64,000 nt of DNA from Prochlorococcus sp. AG-418-G18 (GTDB lineage Bacteria; Cyanobacteriota; Cyanobacteriia; PCC-6307; Cyanobiaceae), in assembly GCA_003214215.1 (NCBI GenBank), contig QCLX01000005.1, forward strand, positions 1 through 64,000, given 5' to 3'. The translations under genes and the position numbers were made by a program. Below, one piece after another: positions 1 to 10,394 of this stretch. Position 1 is the stretch's first letter. The number at the start of each line of letters is the position of its first letter. The notes below the pieces were generated by a model, which was given only the letters and a program-made list of their open reading frames with translations, ran no database searches and was not told the origin of the DNA.

Positions 1-731
1 AAACTGTTCAAGAATACTTAAGAAGTAATATATGCCTTCTAGAAAAAATGATTGAAAGCAATTATGAAGACTCAAAATCAATTTCTAGAAGAATAAATGA
101 TATGAAAAATTGGCTACAAAAACCATCATTAATCCAACCAGATAGAAATGCTCAGTATGAAGAAATCGTTGAAATTGATTTAGCAAAAGTAACACAACCT
201 ATAGTTGCATGCCCTAATGATCCTGATAATGTAAAAGAAATGACTGATGTTGCAAATACAAATATTGACGAGGTTTTTATAGGTTCTTGCATGACAAATA
301 TTGGCCATTACAGAGCAGCTGCGAAAGTTCTTGAAGGTGTACAAAATTTAAAAGCTAAATTATGGATTTGTCCACCAACAAAAATGGATGAAGAAACTTT
401 AAAAGCTGAAGGTTACTACAAAATATTTGAAGATTGTGGAGCAAGATTAGAATTACCAGGATGTTCTTTATGTATGGGAAATCAAGCCAGAGTAGATGAA
501 GGATCTGTAGTTTTCTCTACTAGTACAAGGAATTTTGACAATAGACTGGGTAAAAACGCGCAAGTATTTTTAGGGAGTGCTGAATTAGCAGCAGTTTGTG
601 CACTTCTTGGAAAAATACCTGAAGTCGAAGAATATCAGGATATTACTAAAAATAAAATTAATCCGTATTCCGATGAACTTTATCGTTATCTTCAATTTGA
701 TGAAATACGCAATTTCAGCTTGTCAAAGTAA
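1..731 (+). CDS. acnB: Aconitate hydratase B, 3' part (partial)
   Basis: This is the C-terminal part of the bifunctional TCA-cycle enzyme aconitase B, which interconverts citrate and isocitrate. The reading frame is already open at base 3, so the gene begins upstream of the window. The family's iron-sulfur ligands are visible: the Cys in GSCMTNIGHY and the pair in GCSLCMGNQAR, matching the three cluster cysteines of AcnB-type aconitases. In cyanobacteria this enzyme feeds 2-oxoglutarate synthesis for nitrogen assimilation. The ClC antiporter gene begins 9 bp after the stop, so the two may share a transcript. Confidence 0.95.
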   Translation, partial: TVQEYLRSNICLLEKMIESNYEDSKSISRRINDMKNWLQKPSLIQPDRNAQYEEIVEIDLAKVTQPIVACPNDPDNVKEMTDVANTNIDEVFIGSCMTNIGHYRAAAKVLEGVQNLKAKLWICPPTKMDEETLKAEGYYKIFEDCGARLELPGCSLCMGNQARVDEGSVVFSTSTRNFDNRLGKNAQVFLGSAELAAVCALLGKIPEVEEYQDITKNKINPYSDELYRYLQFDEIRNFSLSK

Positions 732-740
732 TCATGAATT

Positions 741-2099
741 ATGCCAAACTTCATAAAAGAAAATATTCAAAAAACAAGTAATAAGTCTTCTCATAGCATC
801 AAAAAATTATTAAGACAAAGATCTCTCATAGTTGCAATTTCGCTCTTATTAACAGGTTTAGGAGCTTCAATTACAAGCATATTTTTTAAAACTGGAATCT
901 ATTTTATTAATAATTGGAGATTAGCACTTTTAGGCCAATTGCCATCTATTGCAGTATTACCAATTTTTGGAGCTTTAGGAGGAGCTATTGCAGGATATTT
1001 AATCAAAAATATTGCCCCTGCAGCAAAAGGTTCAGGTGTGAGTCAAATCATTGGTTTCTTAAGGCATAAAAAAGTGCCAATGAATTTAAAAGTAGGCTTA
1101 GTAAAGCTAATATCAGGAATTATCGCTATTGGTAGTGGATTCCCCTTGGGTCCAGAGGGTCCATCGGTTCAAATGGGAGGATCAGTTGCTTGGCAAATGG
1201 CCAAATGGCTCAAAGCCCCTACAGCTTTCAGAAGAGTAATAGTAGCAGCAGGTGGTGGTGCCGGAATAGCAGCAGTATTTAGCGCTCCATTAGGAGGGTT
1301 TGTTTATGCAATAGAAGAGTTATTAAACTCTGCTAGACCAGTAATATTGCTATTAGTAGTAATTACAACTTTCATTGCAGATTCATCTGCTGATATTATT
1401 CAAGCCTTGGGTTTAGATCCTAAAGCAGGAGGCTTTGATTTTAACCTCGGATTTTTGATTCAAAAAGAATATGACCCATCGGTTTTTTTCTTACCTATAG
1501 ATTTTATTTACCTAGTTTTACTAGGAATAATTATAGGGATCTTTGCAGAATTATACAGCAGATATGTTTTGTTAATGCAAGATCTTGGGAAAAAGTGGTA
1601 TAAGAATAAATTTGTTTTAAAAATGAGTATCTGTGGACTTATTTTAGGAAGTATCTATTCATTTTTACCCAGTACTTTTCATAATCTAGATGAATTGCAG
1701 AAAATAATAGCTGAACAAAATACAAGTATTGGAATTGCCTTTTTAGCAGTTTTAGTATTATTTATCACGACTGGTTTAGCAGCAGCATCTGGAGCTCCTG
1801 GAGGATTATTCTATCCAATGCTTACTTTAGGAGGTTCAATAGGACTAATAATGGGGAGCTGGGTAGAAATTGCAACAGGGCATGCACCAAGTACATACAT
1901 TTTTGCAGGAATGGGAGCTTTCGTAGCTGGGTGTTCGCGAACGCCAATAACGGCTATGTTTTTGGCTTTTGCATTAACAAAAAATTTATTAATAATGAAA
2001 CCTGTCTTAATAAGCTGCATTGCAAGCTTCTTGATAGCAAGAGCATTTAATGAAGAATCAATTTATGAAAGACAAATACAAATAGAATTAGAAGACTAA
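741..2099 (+). CDS. clcA: ClC family chloride/proton antiporter
   Basis: This 452-residue integral membrane protein has the ClC signature segments in order: KGSGV near residues 96-100, GPEGP at 137-141 and GGLFYP in the second half. The glutamate in GPEGP (about residue 139) sits at the position of the external gating glutamate that couples chloride to protons in bacterial exchangers. Many hydrophobic helices are evident, and no C-terminal CBS domain is present. It probably helps chloride or pH homeostasis at the cytoplasmic membrane. The ATG lies 9 bp after acnB, and purU converges on it from the other side. Confidence 0.93.
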   Translation: MPNFIKENIQKTSNKSSHSIKKLLRQRSLIVAISLLLTGLGASITSIFFKTGIYFINNWRLALLGQLPSIAVLPIFGALGGAIAGYLIKNIAPAAKGSGVSQIIGFLRHKKVPMNLKVGLVKLISGIIAIGSGFPLGPEGPSVQMGGSVAWQMAKWLKAPTAFRRVIVAAGGGAGIAAVFSAPLGGFVYAIEELLNSARPVILLLVVITTFIADSSADIIQALGLDPKAGGFDFNLGFLIQKEYDPSVFFLPIDFIYLVLLGIIIGIFAELYSRYVLLMQDLGKKWYKNKFVLKMSICGLILGSIYSFLPSTFHNLDELQKIIAEQNTSIGIAFLAVLVLFITTGLAAASGAPGGLFYPMLTLGGSIGLIMGSWVEIATGHAPSTYIFAGMGAFVAGCSRTPITAMFLAFALTKNLLIMKPVLISCIASFLIARAFNEESIYERQIQIELED

Positions 2100-2108
2100 G
2101 AAATTATT

Positions 2109-2963
2109 TCAATCAAAAACAGCAGTTTTGCTGTTATAAACAAATACTTGATGATTTAGGTGTAATCGAACCGCTCTTGCTAGAGCTACCCTTTCAATAT
2201 CTCTCCCTTTTCTAATCAAATCATCTACTTCATCCCTATGACTGACATTAACTGTGCATTGCTCTATTATCGGGCCTTCATCAAGATCTTCAGTAACATA
2301 GTGAGCTGTAGCACCAATTAATTTAACACCTCTCTTCCATGCTCGATGATATGGTTGCCCGCCCTTAAATGCAGGTAAGAAAGAATGATGAATATTGATT
2401 ATTGAAGAAAACTTTTTTAAAAAAGAGTCACTCAAAATTTGCATATATTTGGCTAATACAACAAGATCAATCTCATAGTCTTTAAGTAAACTTAAAAATT
2501 GCTCTTCAACAATAGATTTATCAATGTTAAAGGTGTCAATATGGACAAACTTTGCATTAAAGTCATTTGCAATATTTTCAAGATCAGAATGATTTGAAAT
2601 TATTAACGGCACTTTCATTTTGAGTTCACCATTTCTTACTCGCCAAAGTAGATCAATCAAACAATGATTTTGTTTACTAACGAAAATAGCGACATTTGGA
2701 ATTTCATCAGAATAATTTACGTTAAATTTTCCATTTACTTCATCCGCAATTTTTTCAAATTCTTTATAAATTTGATCTCTATTAAAAGATGCATTTTTAC
2801 TATTCCATTCAATGCGACTAAGAAACAAACCTGCATCTTGGTCTGTATGATGATCAGAATGTTTTATGTTACCACCGTAATTTGAAATCCAACTTGAAAG
2901 TAAACTTACAAGGCCAGGACGATCGGGACAAACAATTTTGAATATAATTGAAGGATGTTCCAA
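2109..2963 (-). CDS. purU: Formyltetrahydrofolate deformylase
   Basis: PurU hydrolyses 10-formyl-tetrahydrofolate to formate and THF, balancing the one-carbon pool and supplying formate to purine synthesis or photorespiration. The 284 residues match the usual length. An N-terminal ACT-type domain (about residues 1-80, starting FKIVCPDRPGLVSLL) is followed by a formyltransferase fold with the catalytic NIHHSFLPAFKG segment and the downstream GATAHYVTEDLDEGPII segment. The gene converges with clcA, 9 bp away, and its start is 48 bp from the divergent FAD oxidoreductase gene. Confidence 0.94.
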   Translation of the reverse strand: MEHPSIIFKIVCPDRPGLVSLLSSWISNYGGNIKHSDHHTDQDAGLFLSRIEWNSKNASFNRDQIYKEFEKIADEVNGKFNVNYSDEIPNVAIFVSKQNHCLIDLLWRVRNGELKMKVPLIISNHSDLENIANDFNAKFVHIDTFNIDKSIVEEQFLSLLKDYEIDLVVLAKYMQILSDSFLKKFSSIINIHHSFLPAFKGGQPYHRAWKRGVKLIGATAHYVTEDLDEGPIIEQCTVNVSHRDEVDDLIRKGRDIERVALARAVRLHLNHQVFVYNSKTAVFD

Positions 2964-3011
2964 AAAATCTTTAACTATTTAGTCAAATAAGCAAGTATTT
3001 CTAATATATCA

Positions 3012-4094
3012 ATGAAAAGCTTAAAAGAAAATTTTCAAAAAGTACACGTACTTGTCATTGGATCAGGAATTATAGGCAAATTTAACGCCTTAGAATTATC
3101 AGAATTGGGTTTTCAGATAACCATTATAGATCCAACTCAAGATAAAAATAGTAGCAACGCAGCTTTAGGCTTACTAATGGGAAATATATATCAAAAAAGG
3201 AAAGGTAGAAGTTGGACTCTAAGAAAACAAAGCTTAGAATTATGGCCAATATGGTTAAAACACCTGCAAGCATTTAATAATGAATTAAATATTGAAAAGC
3301 CATTAATTCAACTAACTACAAATGAAGAAACGTTTAAAAAATTAAAGAAATTTATTAATGAAAATAACGATCAAAACTTAAAAAGTTTAGAGGGAGACTC
3401 AATTATTATTGAAAATATAAATAAAGCTTTTCAAACAAGAAATATAAAAGGGATTATATCTAAGAAAGATGGAAGAATAAATGCTGGAACTTTGCTGAAG
3501 ACAATAGATACCTGTCTAAAAAATAAAAAAGTAAATTTTTTAAAAGACAAAGTAATAAAGATTAGAAAATTAAACACTCATTGGATTGCTACATCTAAAA
3601 CAAAAAAAGAAATCAAGTCTGACGTAATTATTTTATGTAATTCTCTTAATACGATTGATTTAATAGATAACCTATCTCACAACATCAAATTAAAACCTGT
3701 ATTAGGACAAGCAATAGAAATTAGTGTCAATGATGCAGAAGTTGATTTATTAGCACTACCAAAACACTTCAATATTAATGGCAAAAATATAATTCCCGTG
3801 TCAAAAAATAAACTTATTATTGGTTCAACTGATGAATACAGTACTAAACCAGAGGAAAATATATTCGAAAAACTTACAAATATTATTGATAAAAAACCAA
3901 ATTGGCTTGTCAAAGCTCATGTTCTAAAGCGATGGTCTGGAATAAGATCAAGACCTGATGGTGAGCCATCTCCGATAATGAAAAATTTGGGAGATGGACT
4001 AATTATATGTACAGGTTTTTATAAAAATGGGATTTTACTTGCGCCAGCTTGTTCTAAATGGGTTGCTAATGAAATTAAAAATTACTTTTCCTAA
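3012..4094 (+). CDS. FAD-dependent amine oxidoreductase (DadA/ThiO-like)
   Basis: This is a 360-residue flavoprotein of the DAO family. The N-terminal dinucleotide-binding motif GSGIIG (residues 17-22) is followed by an acidic residue ending the second strand (IIDPT). The C-terminal [17 protein letters not shown] segment is the FAD-contacting stretch typical of glycine oxidases and D-amino-acid dehydrogenases. It could be ThiO, which makes the glycine imine for thiamine thiazole, or a D-amino-acid oxidase; the sequence read by eye does not decide. Its stop overlaps the end of convergent dnaK by 4 bp. Confidence 0.75.
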   Translation: MKSLKENFQKVHVLVIGSGIIGKFNALELSELGFQITIIDPTQDKNSSNAALGLLMGNIYQKRKGRSWTLRKQSLELWPIWLKHLQAFNNELNIEKPLIQLTTNEETFKKLKKFINENNDQNLKSLEGDSIIIENINKAFQTRNIKGIISKKDGRINAGTLLKTIDTCLKNKKVNFLKDKVIKIRKLNTHWIATSKTKKEIKSDVIILCNSLNTIDLIDNLSHNIKLKPVLGQAIEISVNDAEVDLLALPKHFNINGKNIIPVSKNKLIIGSTDEYSTKPEENIFEKLTNIIDKKPNWLVKAHVLKRWSGIRSRPDGEPSPIMKNLGDGLIICTGFYKNGILLAPACSKWVANEIKNYFS

Positions 4095-5998
4095 TCTTTT
4101 GATTCAGTGAAGTCTGCATCAATTACATCATCTCCGCCTTTATCATTTGATTTAGCCTGATCAGGGCCACTCGCTGAATCTGGCGCTGGAGGCTGATTAC
4201 CTGGTTGTTGATAAACAGATGAACCAACTGCATAGAGTTCTTGTTGAAGCTCTTCGAGGAGTTTTTTCATTGATTCATAATCATCTTTTGAGGTTGCCTC
4301 TTTTAATGCATTGCTTTTTTCTTCAACCTTGGACTTTGTGGCTTCATCAATTTTATCGCCCAATTCACCAAGTTGCTTTTCTGTCTGATAGACGAGTGTT
4401 TCAGCTTGGTTCTTTAGATCAATTTTTTCTCTTTTTTCCTTATCTGCTGATGCATTTGATTCTGCATCTTTCACCATTTTTTCAACCTCATTATCAGATA
4501 AAGTAGAAGCACCAGTGATAGAAATACTTTGCTCTTTACCACTTCCTTTATCTTTTGCTGTAACGCTAAGTATACCGTTTGCATCAATATCAAATGTCAC
4601 CTCAATTTGGGGAACACCTCGTGGTGCTGATGGAATACCATCCAATCTAAAAGTTCCCAAGCTTTTGTTGTCAGAAGCCATTTCTCTTTCACCCTGTAGA
4701 ACATGAATTTCTACATTTGTTTGGCCGTCCACAGCAGTTGAATATGTTTCAGATTTCTTCGTAGGAACCGTGGTATTTCGATTTATCATTTTTGTCATTA
4801 CTCCACCTAGAGTCTCTACACCTAAAGAAAGAGGAGTAACATCAAGCAACAATATATCTTTAACCTCTCCAGCTAAAACTCCTCCCTGAATTGCAGCACC
4901 AACAGCTACCACTTCATCAGGGTTTACAGTTTGATTTGGTTCTTTACCTATTATTTTTTTAACTAAATCTAAAACAGCAGGGATTCTAGATGAGCCTCCC
5001 ACCATTACAACCTCATCAATTTCACTTGTAGAAATTTTTGCATCACTTATAGCTCTCTCAACTGGAGTCTTGCATCTATCAATCAAAGAAGCTGCTAATT
5101 CCTCAAAGTTTGCTCTAGTTAAGTTCAAATCCAAATGTTTTGGCCCTTCAGGCGTCGCTGTAATGAAAGGTAAATTTATTTCACTTTGCGTAGCATTTGA
5201 AAGTTCGATTTTTGCTTTTTCTGCTGCTTCAGTCAATCTTTGCAAAGCTTGCTTATCTTGTCTAAGGTCAATTCCCTCGTTTGATTTAAAAGTATTAGCT
5301 AGATGATCTACGATGCATCTATCAAAATCGTCACCACCTAAATGTGTATCTCCAGATGTAGATAGAACTTCAGTAACTCCATCGCCAGCTTCAATAACTG
5401 AGACATCAAACGTCCCTCCACCTAAATCAAAGACAAGAATTTTTTCATTTTCTTTATCCAAACCATATGCTAAAGCTGCAGCAGTCGGCTCATTGACTAT
5501 TCTTAGAACTTCTAAACCAGCAATCTTCCCTGCGTCTTTAGTAGCCTGTCTTTGTGAGTCGTTAAAATAAGCTGGAACAGTAATTACAGCCTGTGTAACT
5601 TTTTCACCAAGGTATTTGCCAGCATCATCTGCTAACTTTCTTAAAACTTGAGAACTTACTTCTTCAGGAGAAAACTGCTTATCCAAAATAGGACACTTTA
5701 ATTTGACACTAGAGCCAGATTTTTCAACAGAATAACTAACCTCTTTAGATTCTTCATTAACTTCTTCGACTCTTCTACCAACAAAACGCTTTGCAGAATA
5801 AAAAGTATTTTCAGGATTCATAACAGCTTGTCTTTTTGCTATTTGTCCAACAAGCTGATCTTGATTTTTTGTATATGCAACAACTGATGGAGTAGTTCTG
5901 AAACCCTCAGCATTTGCTATTACAGTGGGTTTACCACCTTCCATAACAGCGACACAACTATTAGTTGTTCCTAAATCGATTCCTACAACCTTACCCAT
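4091..5998 (-). CDS. dnaK: Molecular chaperone DnaK (Hsp70)
   Basis: The 635-residue Hsp70 has an ATPase domain (about 1-385) opening with [13 protein letters not shown], a phosphate-binding loop [12 protein letters not shown], a beta-sandwich substrate domain and a helical lid. It ends in an acidic tail ([13 protein letters not shown]) like that of cyanobacterial DnaK2 proteins. It refolds proteins with DnaJ and GrpE, whose genes lie far away at 38.7-40.6 kb. The ATG is preceded by a 71-bp divergent promoter region shared with aroE. Cyanobacteria usually carry several dnaK paralogues, and this one resembles the main housekeeping form. Confidence 0.97.
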   Translation of the reverse strand: MGKVVGIDLGTTNSCVAVMEGGKPTVIANAEGFRTTPSVVAYTKNQDQLVGQIAKRQAVMNPENTFYSAKRFVGRRVEEVNEESKEVSYSVEKSGSSVKLKCPILDKQFSPEEVSSQVLRKLADDAGKYLGEKVTQAVITVPAYFNDSQRQATKDAGKIAGLEVLRIVNEPTAAALAYGLDKENEKILVFDLGGGTFDVSVIEAGDGVTEVLSTSGDTHLGGDDFDRCIVDHLANTFKSNEGIDLRQDKQALQRLTEAAEKAKIELSNATQSEINLPFITATPEGPKHLDLNLTRANFEELAASLIDRCKTPVERAISDAKISTSEIDEVVMVGGSSRIPAVLDLVKKIIGKEPNQTVNPDEVVAVGAAIQGGVLAGEVKDILLLDVTPLSLGVETLGGVMTKMINRNTTVPTKKSETYSTAVDGQTNVEIHVLQGEREMASDNKSLGTFRLDGIPSAPRGVPQIEVTFDIDANGILSVTAKDKGSGKEQSISITGASTLSDNEVEKMVKDAESNASADKEKREKIDLKNQAETLVYQTEKQLGELGDKIDEATKSKVEEKSNALKEATSKDDYESMKKLLEELQQELYAVGSSVYQQPGNQPPAPDSASGPDQAKSNDKGGDDVIDADFTESKD

Positions 5999-6041
5999 GG
6001 GTAAATTCTTTTATTTAATATTCTCCATAATCGGTCATTGG

Positions 6042-6065
6042 CGTCATTATTGTTACTCAATGACG
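6042..6065. promoter_or_regulatory. Inverted repeat between dnaK and aroE
   Basis: CGTCATT (6042-6048) and AATGACG (6059-6065) form a perfect 7-bp inverted repeat with a 10-base spacer in the short divergent region between dnaK and aroE. It is not the CIRCE heat-shock operator, whose arms are TTAGCACTC. It could be an operator for either gene or a leader hairpin; nothing in the sequence settles this. Confidence 0.35.
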
Positions 6066-6114
6066 GGGTGTGGTTCCCGAACAGGTCGTTATTTTTAAAA
6101 AAAAATTTCTAAAA

Positions 6115-6975
6115 ATGATTTCAAGTAAAACATCTTTTATTGCATTAATCGGTAATCCAGTAAGCCATTCCATGTCACCGATTATGCAAAATGCTGCTCT
6201 TCAATATTTAGGCCTAGATTTAATTTATATTGCCATACCTTGCAAAGATGAAGATCTAGAATTAGTTCTGAATTCTTTAAAAAAAATAAATTGTAAAGGT
6301 TTAAATATTACGATTCCCCATAAAGAAAAAGTATTTAACCTCTGTAGTGAAATATCCCCTATTGCAAGCAAACTGAAAGCAATTAATACTCTAAAATTAA
6401 ATTCTGAAAAAGAATGGAGCGCAACTAATACAGATGTAGAAGGATTTATTTATCCGTTAAAAACATTAAGCTTAACAAAAAAGAAATCAATTGTTCTCGG
6501 CTCCGGGGGTGCAGCACGATCTGTTATTCAAGGATTAATAAACTTAAATCTTTCTAAGATTACTGTAATATCACGGAACAAATCATCTCTAGATGAGTTA
6601 ATACAAAATTTTGAAGATCAAATTGAAATTCAGGCTTTGTTAAATAATGAAAATGAAGTTCAAAATTTAATTGAAGAAGCAGATTTAGTTGTAAATACAA
6701 CACCAGTCGGAATGAAAACAACCAAACATGAAATGAATGTTTTGCCCTATGGGAAAAGTTTTTGGAGATCTCTTAACTCAAAAACAATTGTTTATGATTT
6801 AATCTACAATCCTGCTCCAACTCATCTATTAAAATTTAGCGCAAACAAAGGCTGCATGACTATCGATGGTTCGCAAATGCTTGTTGCTCAGGGATTGAAA
6901 TCATTATCATTTTGGACAAATGGCTTAGAAGTGCCTTTTCATATTATGAATGATGCACTCAAAAATTATCTTTAA
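6115..6975 (+). CDS. aroE: Shikimate dehydrogenase
   Basis: AroE reduces 3-dehydroshikimate to shikimate with NADPH in aromatic amino acid synthesis. The N-terminal substrate motif NPVSHSMSP, the NITIPHK segment with the catalytic lysine, and the glycine-rich nucleotide loop GSGGAAR are all visible. The frame extends back to a GTG at 6070, but the ATG at 6115 puts the conserved IGNPVSHS motif at the normal distance from the N-terminus and gives about 286 residues, the family's usual size. It is divergent from dnaK. Confidence 0.93.
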   Translation: MISSKTSFIALIGNPVSHSMSPIMQNAALQYLGLDLIYIAIPCKDEDLELVLNSLKKINCKGLNITIPHKEKVFNLCSEISPIASKLKAINTLKLNSEKEWSATNTDVEGFIYPLKTLSLTKKKSIVLGSGGAARSVIQGLINLNLSKITVISRNKSSLDELIQNFEDQIEIQALLNNENEVQNLIEEADLVVNTTPVGMKTTKHEMNVLPYGKSFWRSLNSKTIVYDLIYNPAPTHLLKFSANKGCMTIDGSQMLVAQGLKSLSFWTNGLEVPFHIMNDALKNYL

Positions 6976-7037
6976 AAAAAATAATGCTAATTTTCAAGGA
7001 ACTGCACATCATGATGTATCGTTAAAGATGAACAGAC

Positions 7038-7060
7038 GCTCATCAAATCAATTAATGAGC
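7038..7060 (+). promoter_or_regulatory. Leader hairpin candidate upstream of rpsF
   Basis: GCTCAT (7038-7043) and ATGAGC (7055-7060) are perfectly complementary, with an 11-base loop, and lie about 20 bases before the preferred rpsF ATG. Ribosomal protein S6 genes in many bacteria carry leader structures that bind the S6:S18 complex. I do not see the CCG signature described for that motif, so this remains only a hairpin in the right place. Confidence 0.3.
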
Positions 7061-7080
7061 CAAAGACCTTGTCTGAAACT

Positions 7081-7542
7081 ATGAATGATCAACAATCTTA
7101 TTACGAAACCATGTACATCCTCCGCCCAGACATTGCGGAAGATGAAGTAACAAATCACATTGACAAATACAATAAGTTGTTAGAAGAATTTGGCGGTATC
7201 ATCCTCGATAGTCAAATGAGAGGTAAGAGAAGATTAGCTTATCAAATAGCAAAAAATAGAGAAGGAATTTACGTCCAGCTAAGTCATCAAGGGGATGGGC
7301 AACATATTTTCAAAATTGAAAAAGCAATGAGACTAAGTGAAGATGTTATTAGATATATGACTGTTAAACAAGAAGGACCTTTACCAACCCCAAGACCTTC
7401 AAGTAAAAATTCAACTCAAACAGAGAATAAAGATAATACTGACACTAAAGATGAATCTAAGAAAAAAGAGCTAGTAGGTAGCCCTGAAACTTTAACTTCA
7501 GATAAAGAGAATATTGAAATTATAGAGAACAAAGAATCTTAG
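7081..7542 (+). CDS. rpsF: 30S ribosomal protein S6
   Basis: The first 100 residues are a typical S6: [17 protein letters not shown] at the N-terminus, then the [10 protein letters not shown] segment. S6 binds the 16S rRNA platform together with S18. The C-terminus has a low-complexity hydrophilic extension of about 50 residues (Asn, Lys, Glu and Thr rich) that is longer than in most bacteria. An in-frame TTG lies at 7069, but the ATG at 7081 is a better start. No rpsR or single-strand binding protein gene follows; argG converges 5 bp downstream. Confidence 0.95.
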   Translation: MNDQQSYYETMYILRPDIAEDEVTNHIDKYNKLLEEFGGIILDSQMRGKRRLAYQIAKNREGIYVQLSHQGDGQHIFKIEKAMRLSEDVIRYMTVKQEGPLPTPRPSSKNSTQTENKDNTDTKDESKKKELVGSPETLTSDKENIEIIENKES

Positions 7543-7547
7543 ATGTT

Positions 7548-8762
7548 CTAATCACTTATTTTTGAATTTAACTCAGCCCATATTTTATTAGACATACCCC
7601 ACATATAAATAAAACCCTCTGCTAAAGAATGATTAAAAACATCATCTTTGCTATAAGTTGCCAAATCTTCCCTGTAAAGTGAATTATTTTCCGACATTCT
7701 CCCAATTACTATTGCGTTCCCCTTATGAAGTCTAATCTTCACTCTTCCATTAACTGAAGTTTGAGTCGATGAAATAAATGCATCTAAACTATCTTTAAGA
7801 GGTCCAAACCAAAAACCTTGGTAGACTAATTGACCCCATTTTTTTTCTACTATTCCTTTAAAATCGACAACCTCAGGGCTTAATGTAATGCTCTCTAATT
7901 CTTTGTGAGCTTTGATTAAAAGTAATAGGCCAGGTGTTTCGTAAATCTCTCTGCTTTTAATTCCTACTACTCGATCTTCAATCATATCTATTCTTCCAAA
8001 ACCATGGGCACCTGAAAGATCATTTGCTTTTTGAATAATCTCTACTGGAGTTAAGAATTCATCATTAATTCCAACTGGGAAACCATTTTTAAAAACAATT
8101 TCTATATCTTGAGGATAATCAGGTGAATTAACAATTGATGATGTCATCGAAAATATTTCTTCAGGTGCTTCTTGCATTGGGTCTTCTAAAATTCCCGCTT
8201 CAATACTCCTACCAAGTAAGTTAACATCTATTGAGAATGGTGATTTTTTTGATACTGGTGCTGGAATACCAAATTTTTCTCCATACACTATTGCCTCTTC
8301 CCTACTCATATTCCACTCCCGTGCAGGAGTAATTATTTTCAAATCAGGGCCTAAAGCATTAATTGCTAAATCAAATCTAACTTGATCATTCCCTTTTCCA
8401 GTGCATCCATGAGCTACTGCATCAGCACTGATCTCTCGAGCAATATTTACGAGATTTTCTGCTATTAAAGGCCTTGCAAGCGCTGTAGATAAAGGATATT
8501 TATCTAAATATAATGCGTTGGCTCGAATAGCTGGAAAAGCATATTTCTCAACAAAACTATTAACTAAATTTCCAACAATTGATTGAGATGCACCAGAATT
8601 TAAAGCTTTCTGCCTAATAAGTTCTAAATCCTCACCTTGTCCAAGATCTGCCACAAAAGTAACAACTTCTGAAATTCCATATTCATTCTTTAAATATGGA
8701 ATACAAACGCTCGTGTCTACACCGCCAGAATACGCTAGTACAACTTTTTTTATCTGCTGCAT
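7548..8762 (-). CDS. argG: Argininosuccinate synthase
   Basis: ArgG condenses citrulline and aspartate with ATP to argininosuccinate, the penultimate step of arginine synthesis. The 404-residue protein opens with the PP-loop [15 protein letters not shown] (residues 10-24) and has the family's [14 protein letters not shown] segment. The partner gene argH lies in this window at 35132, on the other side of the replication origin, so the two are not co-transcribed. A small membrane-protein gene sits just upstream on the same strand. Confidence 0.96.
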   Translation of the reverse strand: MQQIKKVVLAYSGGVDTSVCIPYLKNEYGISEVVTFVADLGQGEDLELIRQKALNSGASQSIVGNLVNSFVEKYAFPAIRANALYLDKYPLSTALARPLIAENLVNIAREISADAVAHGCTGKGNDQVRFDLAINALGPDLKIITPAREWNMSREEAIVYGEKFGIPAPVSKKSPFSIDVNLLGRSIEAGILEDPMQEAPEEIFSMTSSIVNSPDYPQDIEIVFKNGFPVGINDEFLTPVEIIQKANDLSGAHGFGRIDMIEDRVVGIKSREIYETPGLLLLIKAHKELESITLSPEVVDFKGIVEKKWGQLVYQGFWFGPLKDSLDAFISSTQTSVNGRVKIRLHKGNAIVIGRMSENNSLYREDLATYSKDDVFNHSLAEGFIYMWGMSNKIWAELNSKISD

Positions 8763-8798
8763 CTAAATTTGCTCCATAAATTTAAATTTTTGACGTAA

Positions 8799-8993
8799 TT
8801 AAGAATTTGAAAATTTATTAAAAACTAATATTATTGTAACTAAAAGAGCTGGTCCAAAAACTAGTAACAAGAGCAGAAAGTTATTAATTATTAAAACATT
8901 TGAATTTAAGCATCCAATAAGTTTAAATAATCCAGACAGCAACAATGAAATTAGCCAAATAAAAAAGTATTTTAGATTTGCTTTATCAAACAA
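8799..8993 (-). CDS. Small two-helix membrane protein, unknown function
   Basis: This is a 64-residue open frame with two hydrophobic stretches (about residues 10-28 and 36-58) separated by a short polar turn. It lies 36 bp upstream of argG on the same strand and could be co-transcribed with it. I do not recognise the family. Its hydrophobic pattern and position between two real genes argue for a genuine small protein, but in such AT-rich DNA a chance frame of this length is possible. Confidence 0.5.
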   Translation of the reverse strand: MFDKANLKYFFIWLISLLLSGLFKLIGCLNSNVLIINNFLLLLLVFGPALLVTIILVFNKFSNS

Positions 8994-9046
8994 AGTTTTT
9001 CGTGGGCATCATTATGTATTATCTTATATATAGAACATAACCTTTA

Positions 9047-9325
9047 ATGGACTCAAATAAACTAAAACTTAGATTAGACGATATTTCTGAAGTCAACCCT
9101 GCTTTAACTTGCTACCACAGAGATGATCCAGCTCCTGTTTTGCCGTTAAGAGATGAACCTGATCTACTATCTTGGCTTGAGACTACAGGAAGACTTGTTG
9201 CAGAAAATGAAGGAGATTCACAAGAAATTAGTACTATAGAAGAAGAAGAACTTTCAGCACTCATGGGAGAAAAAGAAGATTATAAGACTGAAGAAGACTC
9301 TTCAGAAGATGATTGGGAAGATTAA
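9047..9325 (+). CDS. DUF3134 family protein, cyanobacterial
   Basis: This 92-residue acidic protein is conserved in cyanobacteria. The core reads NPALTCYHRDDPAPVLPLRDEPDLLSWLETTGRL in two parts that match the DUF3134 pattern (conserved proline-rich segment, then a short W-containing helix). The C-terminal third is almost entirely Glu, Asp and Ser. The molecular role is unknown. Its last 17 bases overlap the probable true start of mraY at 9309, which suggests the two genes form one transcript with translational coupling. Confidence 0.75.
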   Translation: MDSNKLKLRLDDISEVNPALTCYHRDDPAPVLPLRDEPDLLSWLETTGRLVAENEGDSQEISTIEEEELSALMGEKEDYKTEEDSSEDDWED

Positions 9326-10384
9326 AAAGTTTAACTTTAAATCGTTATTAATATTAAATACTTTTGCTTTAATAGTAACCTCCTATTTTTTAATAATTTT
9401 ATTCTTATAGGAGTTTTTACATCATTTTTTTTTATTTCTTTATTCACAACAAAGAATGGTTTAAAAATAATCAGAAAATTAAATTTACTTCAAAATATTA
9501 GAACTGAAGGTCCTGCTAATCACTATAAAAAAAGGGATACCCCAACAATGGGTGGGATTTTTATGATGGTCCCTTTTTTAATTTTTCTTTTGATAATAAC
9601 AATAAATTTAGGTTCTTTAAAATTATTTCTACTATTAATGACTATTTCTGGTTTCTTTATTACAGGGTTTTTAGATGATTATTTAAGTATTAAAAACAAA
9701 AAAAATACAGGGTTAAAAACTAAAGAAAAATTTATTCTACAAAGTATCATATCAATAATTTTTATATCATTAGCCTATGAAAAAAATTTATTAAATCCGC
9801 TAATATCAGTCTCTGACTCTTGGGGAATAGATATGAATATTTTCATATTGCCAATTTCTTTTTTAGTACTTGTTGGCATCAGTAATTCAGTAAATTTAAC
9901 CGATGGACTAGATGGTTTAGCAGCTGGATGCAGCGGGATTGTTTTTTATGGATTAGGAACAGAAATATTAATGAAAGAACAGCAAGAACTTTTTGTTTTT
10001 AGTATCCTTTGTTATTCAATGTCTGGGATATGCTTAGGATTTCTCAAATACAATAGTTATCCTGCAAAAATATTTATGGGTGACACAGGATCTCTAAGTA
10101 TTGGAGCACTTCTGGGTTCTATAGCGTTATTAACTGATAGTGTCTTTACCTTATCTATTTTCTCAGGAATATTTATTATTGAATCATTATCAGTGATGAT
10201 TCAAGTAGGTTTTTTTAAAATTACAAAAAAATTATTTCATAATGGAAAACGAATATTTTTAATGGCACCACTACACCACCATTTTGAACTTCAAGGATTA
10301 AAGGAACAAAAAATAGTTGAAAATTTTTGGAAAATCAACATTTTACTTATAATTTTAGGTATAGTTTTAAAAATCAATCTTTAA
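9309..10384 (+). CDS. mraY: MraY, reading frame broken by a one-base shift
   Basis: MraY transfers phospho-MurNAc-pentapeptide to undecaprenyl phosphate to make lipid I, an essential step at the cytoplasmic membrane. The frame ending at 10384 contains the catalytic signatures KKRDTPTMGG, NLTDGLDGLAAG, the FMGDTGSL segment and the MAPLHHHFE loop. That frame stays open back to 9341 but has no ATG, GTG or TTG before the ATG inside TPTMGG at 9548, which would remove the first helix. The natural N-terminus starts at ATG 9309 in another frame (MIGKIKKFNF...) and stops at 9408. One extra T in the T6 run at 9386-9391 joins both into a 358-residue protein, close to the normal family length. Confidence 0.88.
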
Positions 10385-10394
10385 AAAATTTGTT

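Noticed and set aside
6070-6114. GTG-started N-terminal extension of aroE
   Set aside because: It adds 15 residues that the family lacks and would run through the dnaK-aroE promoter region.
9341-9547. mraY starting at ATG 9548
   Set aside because: That start lies inside the conserved TPTMGG motif and would remove the first membrane helix and cytoplasmic loop.
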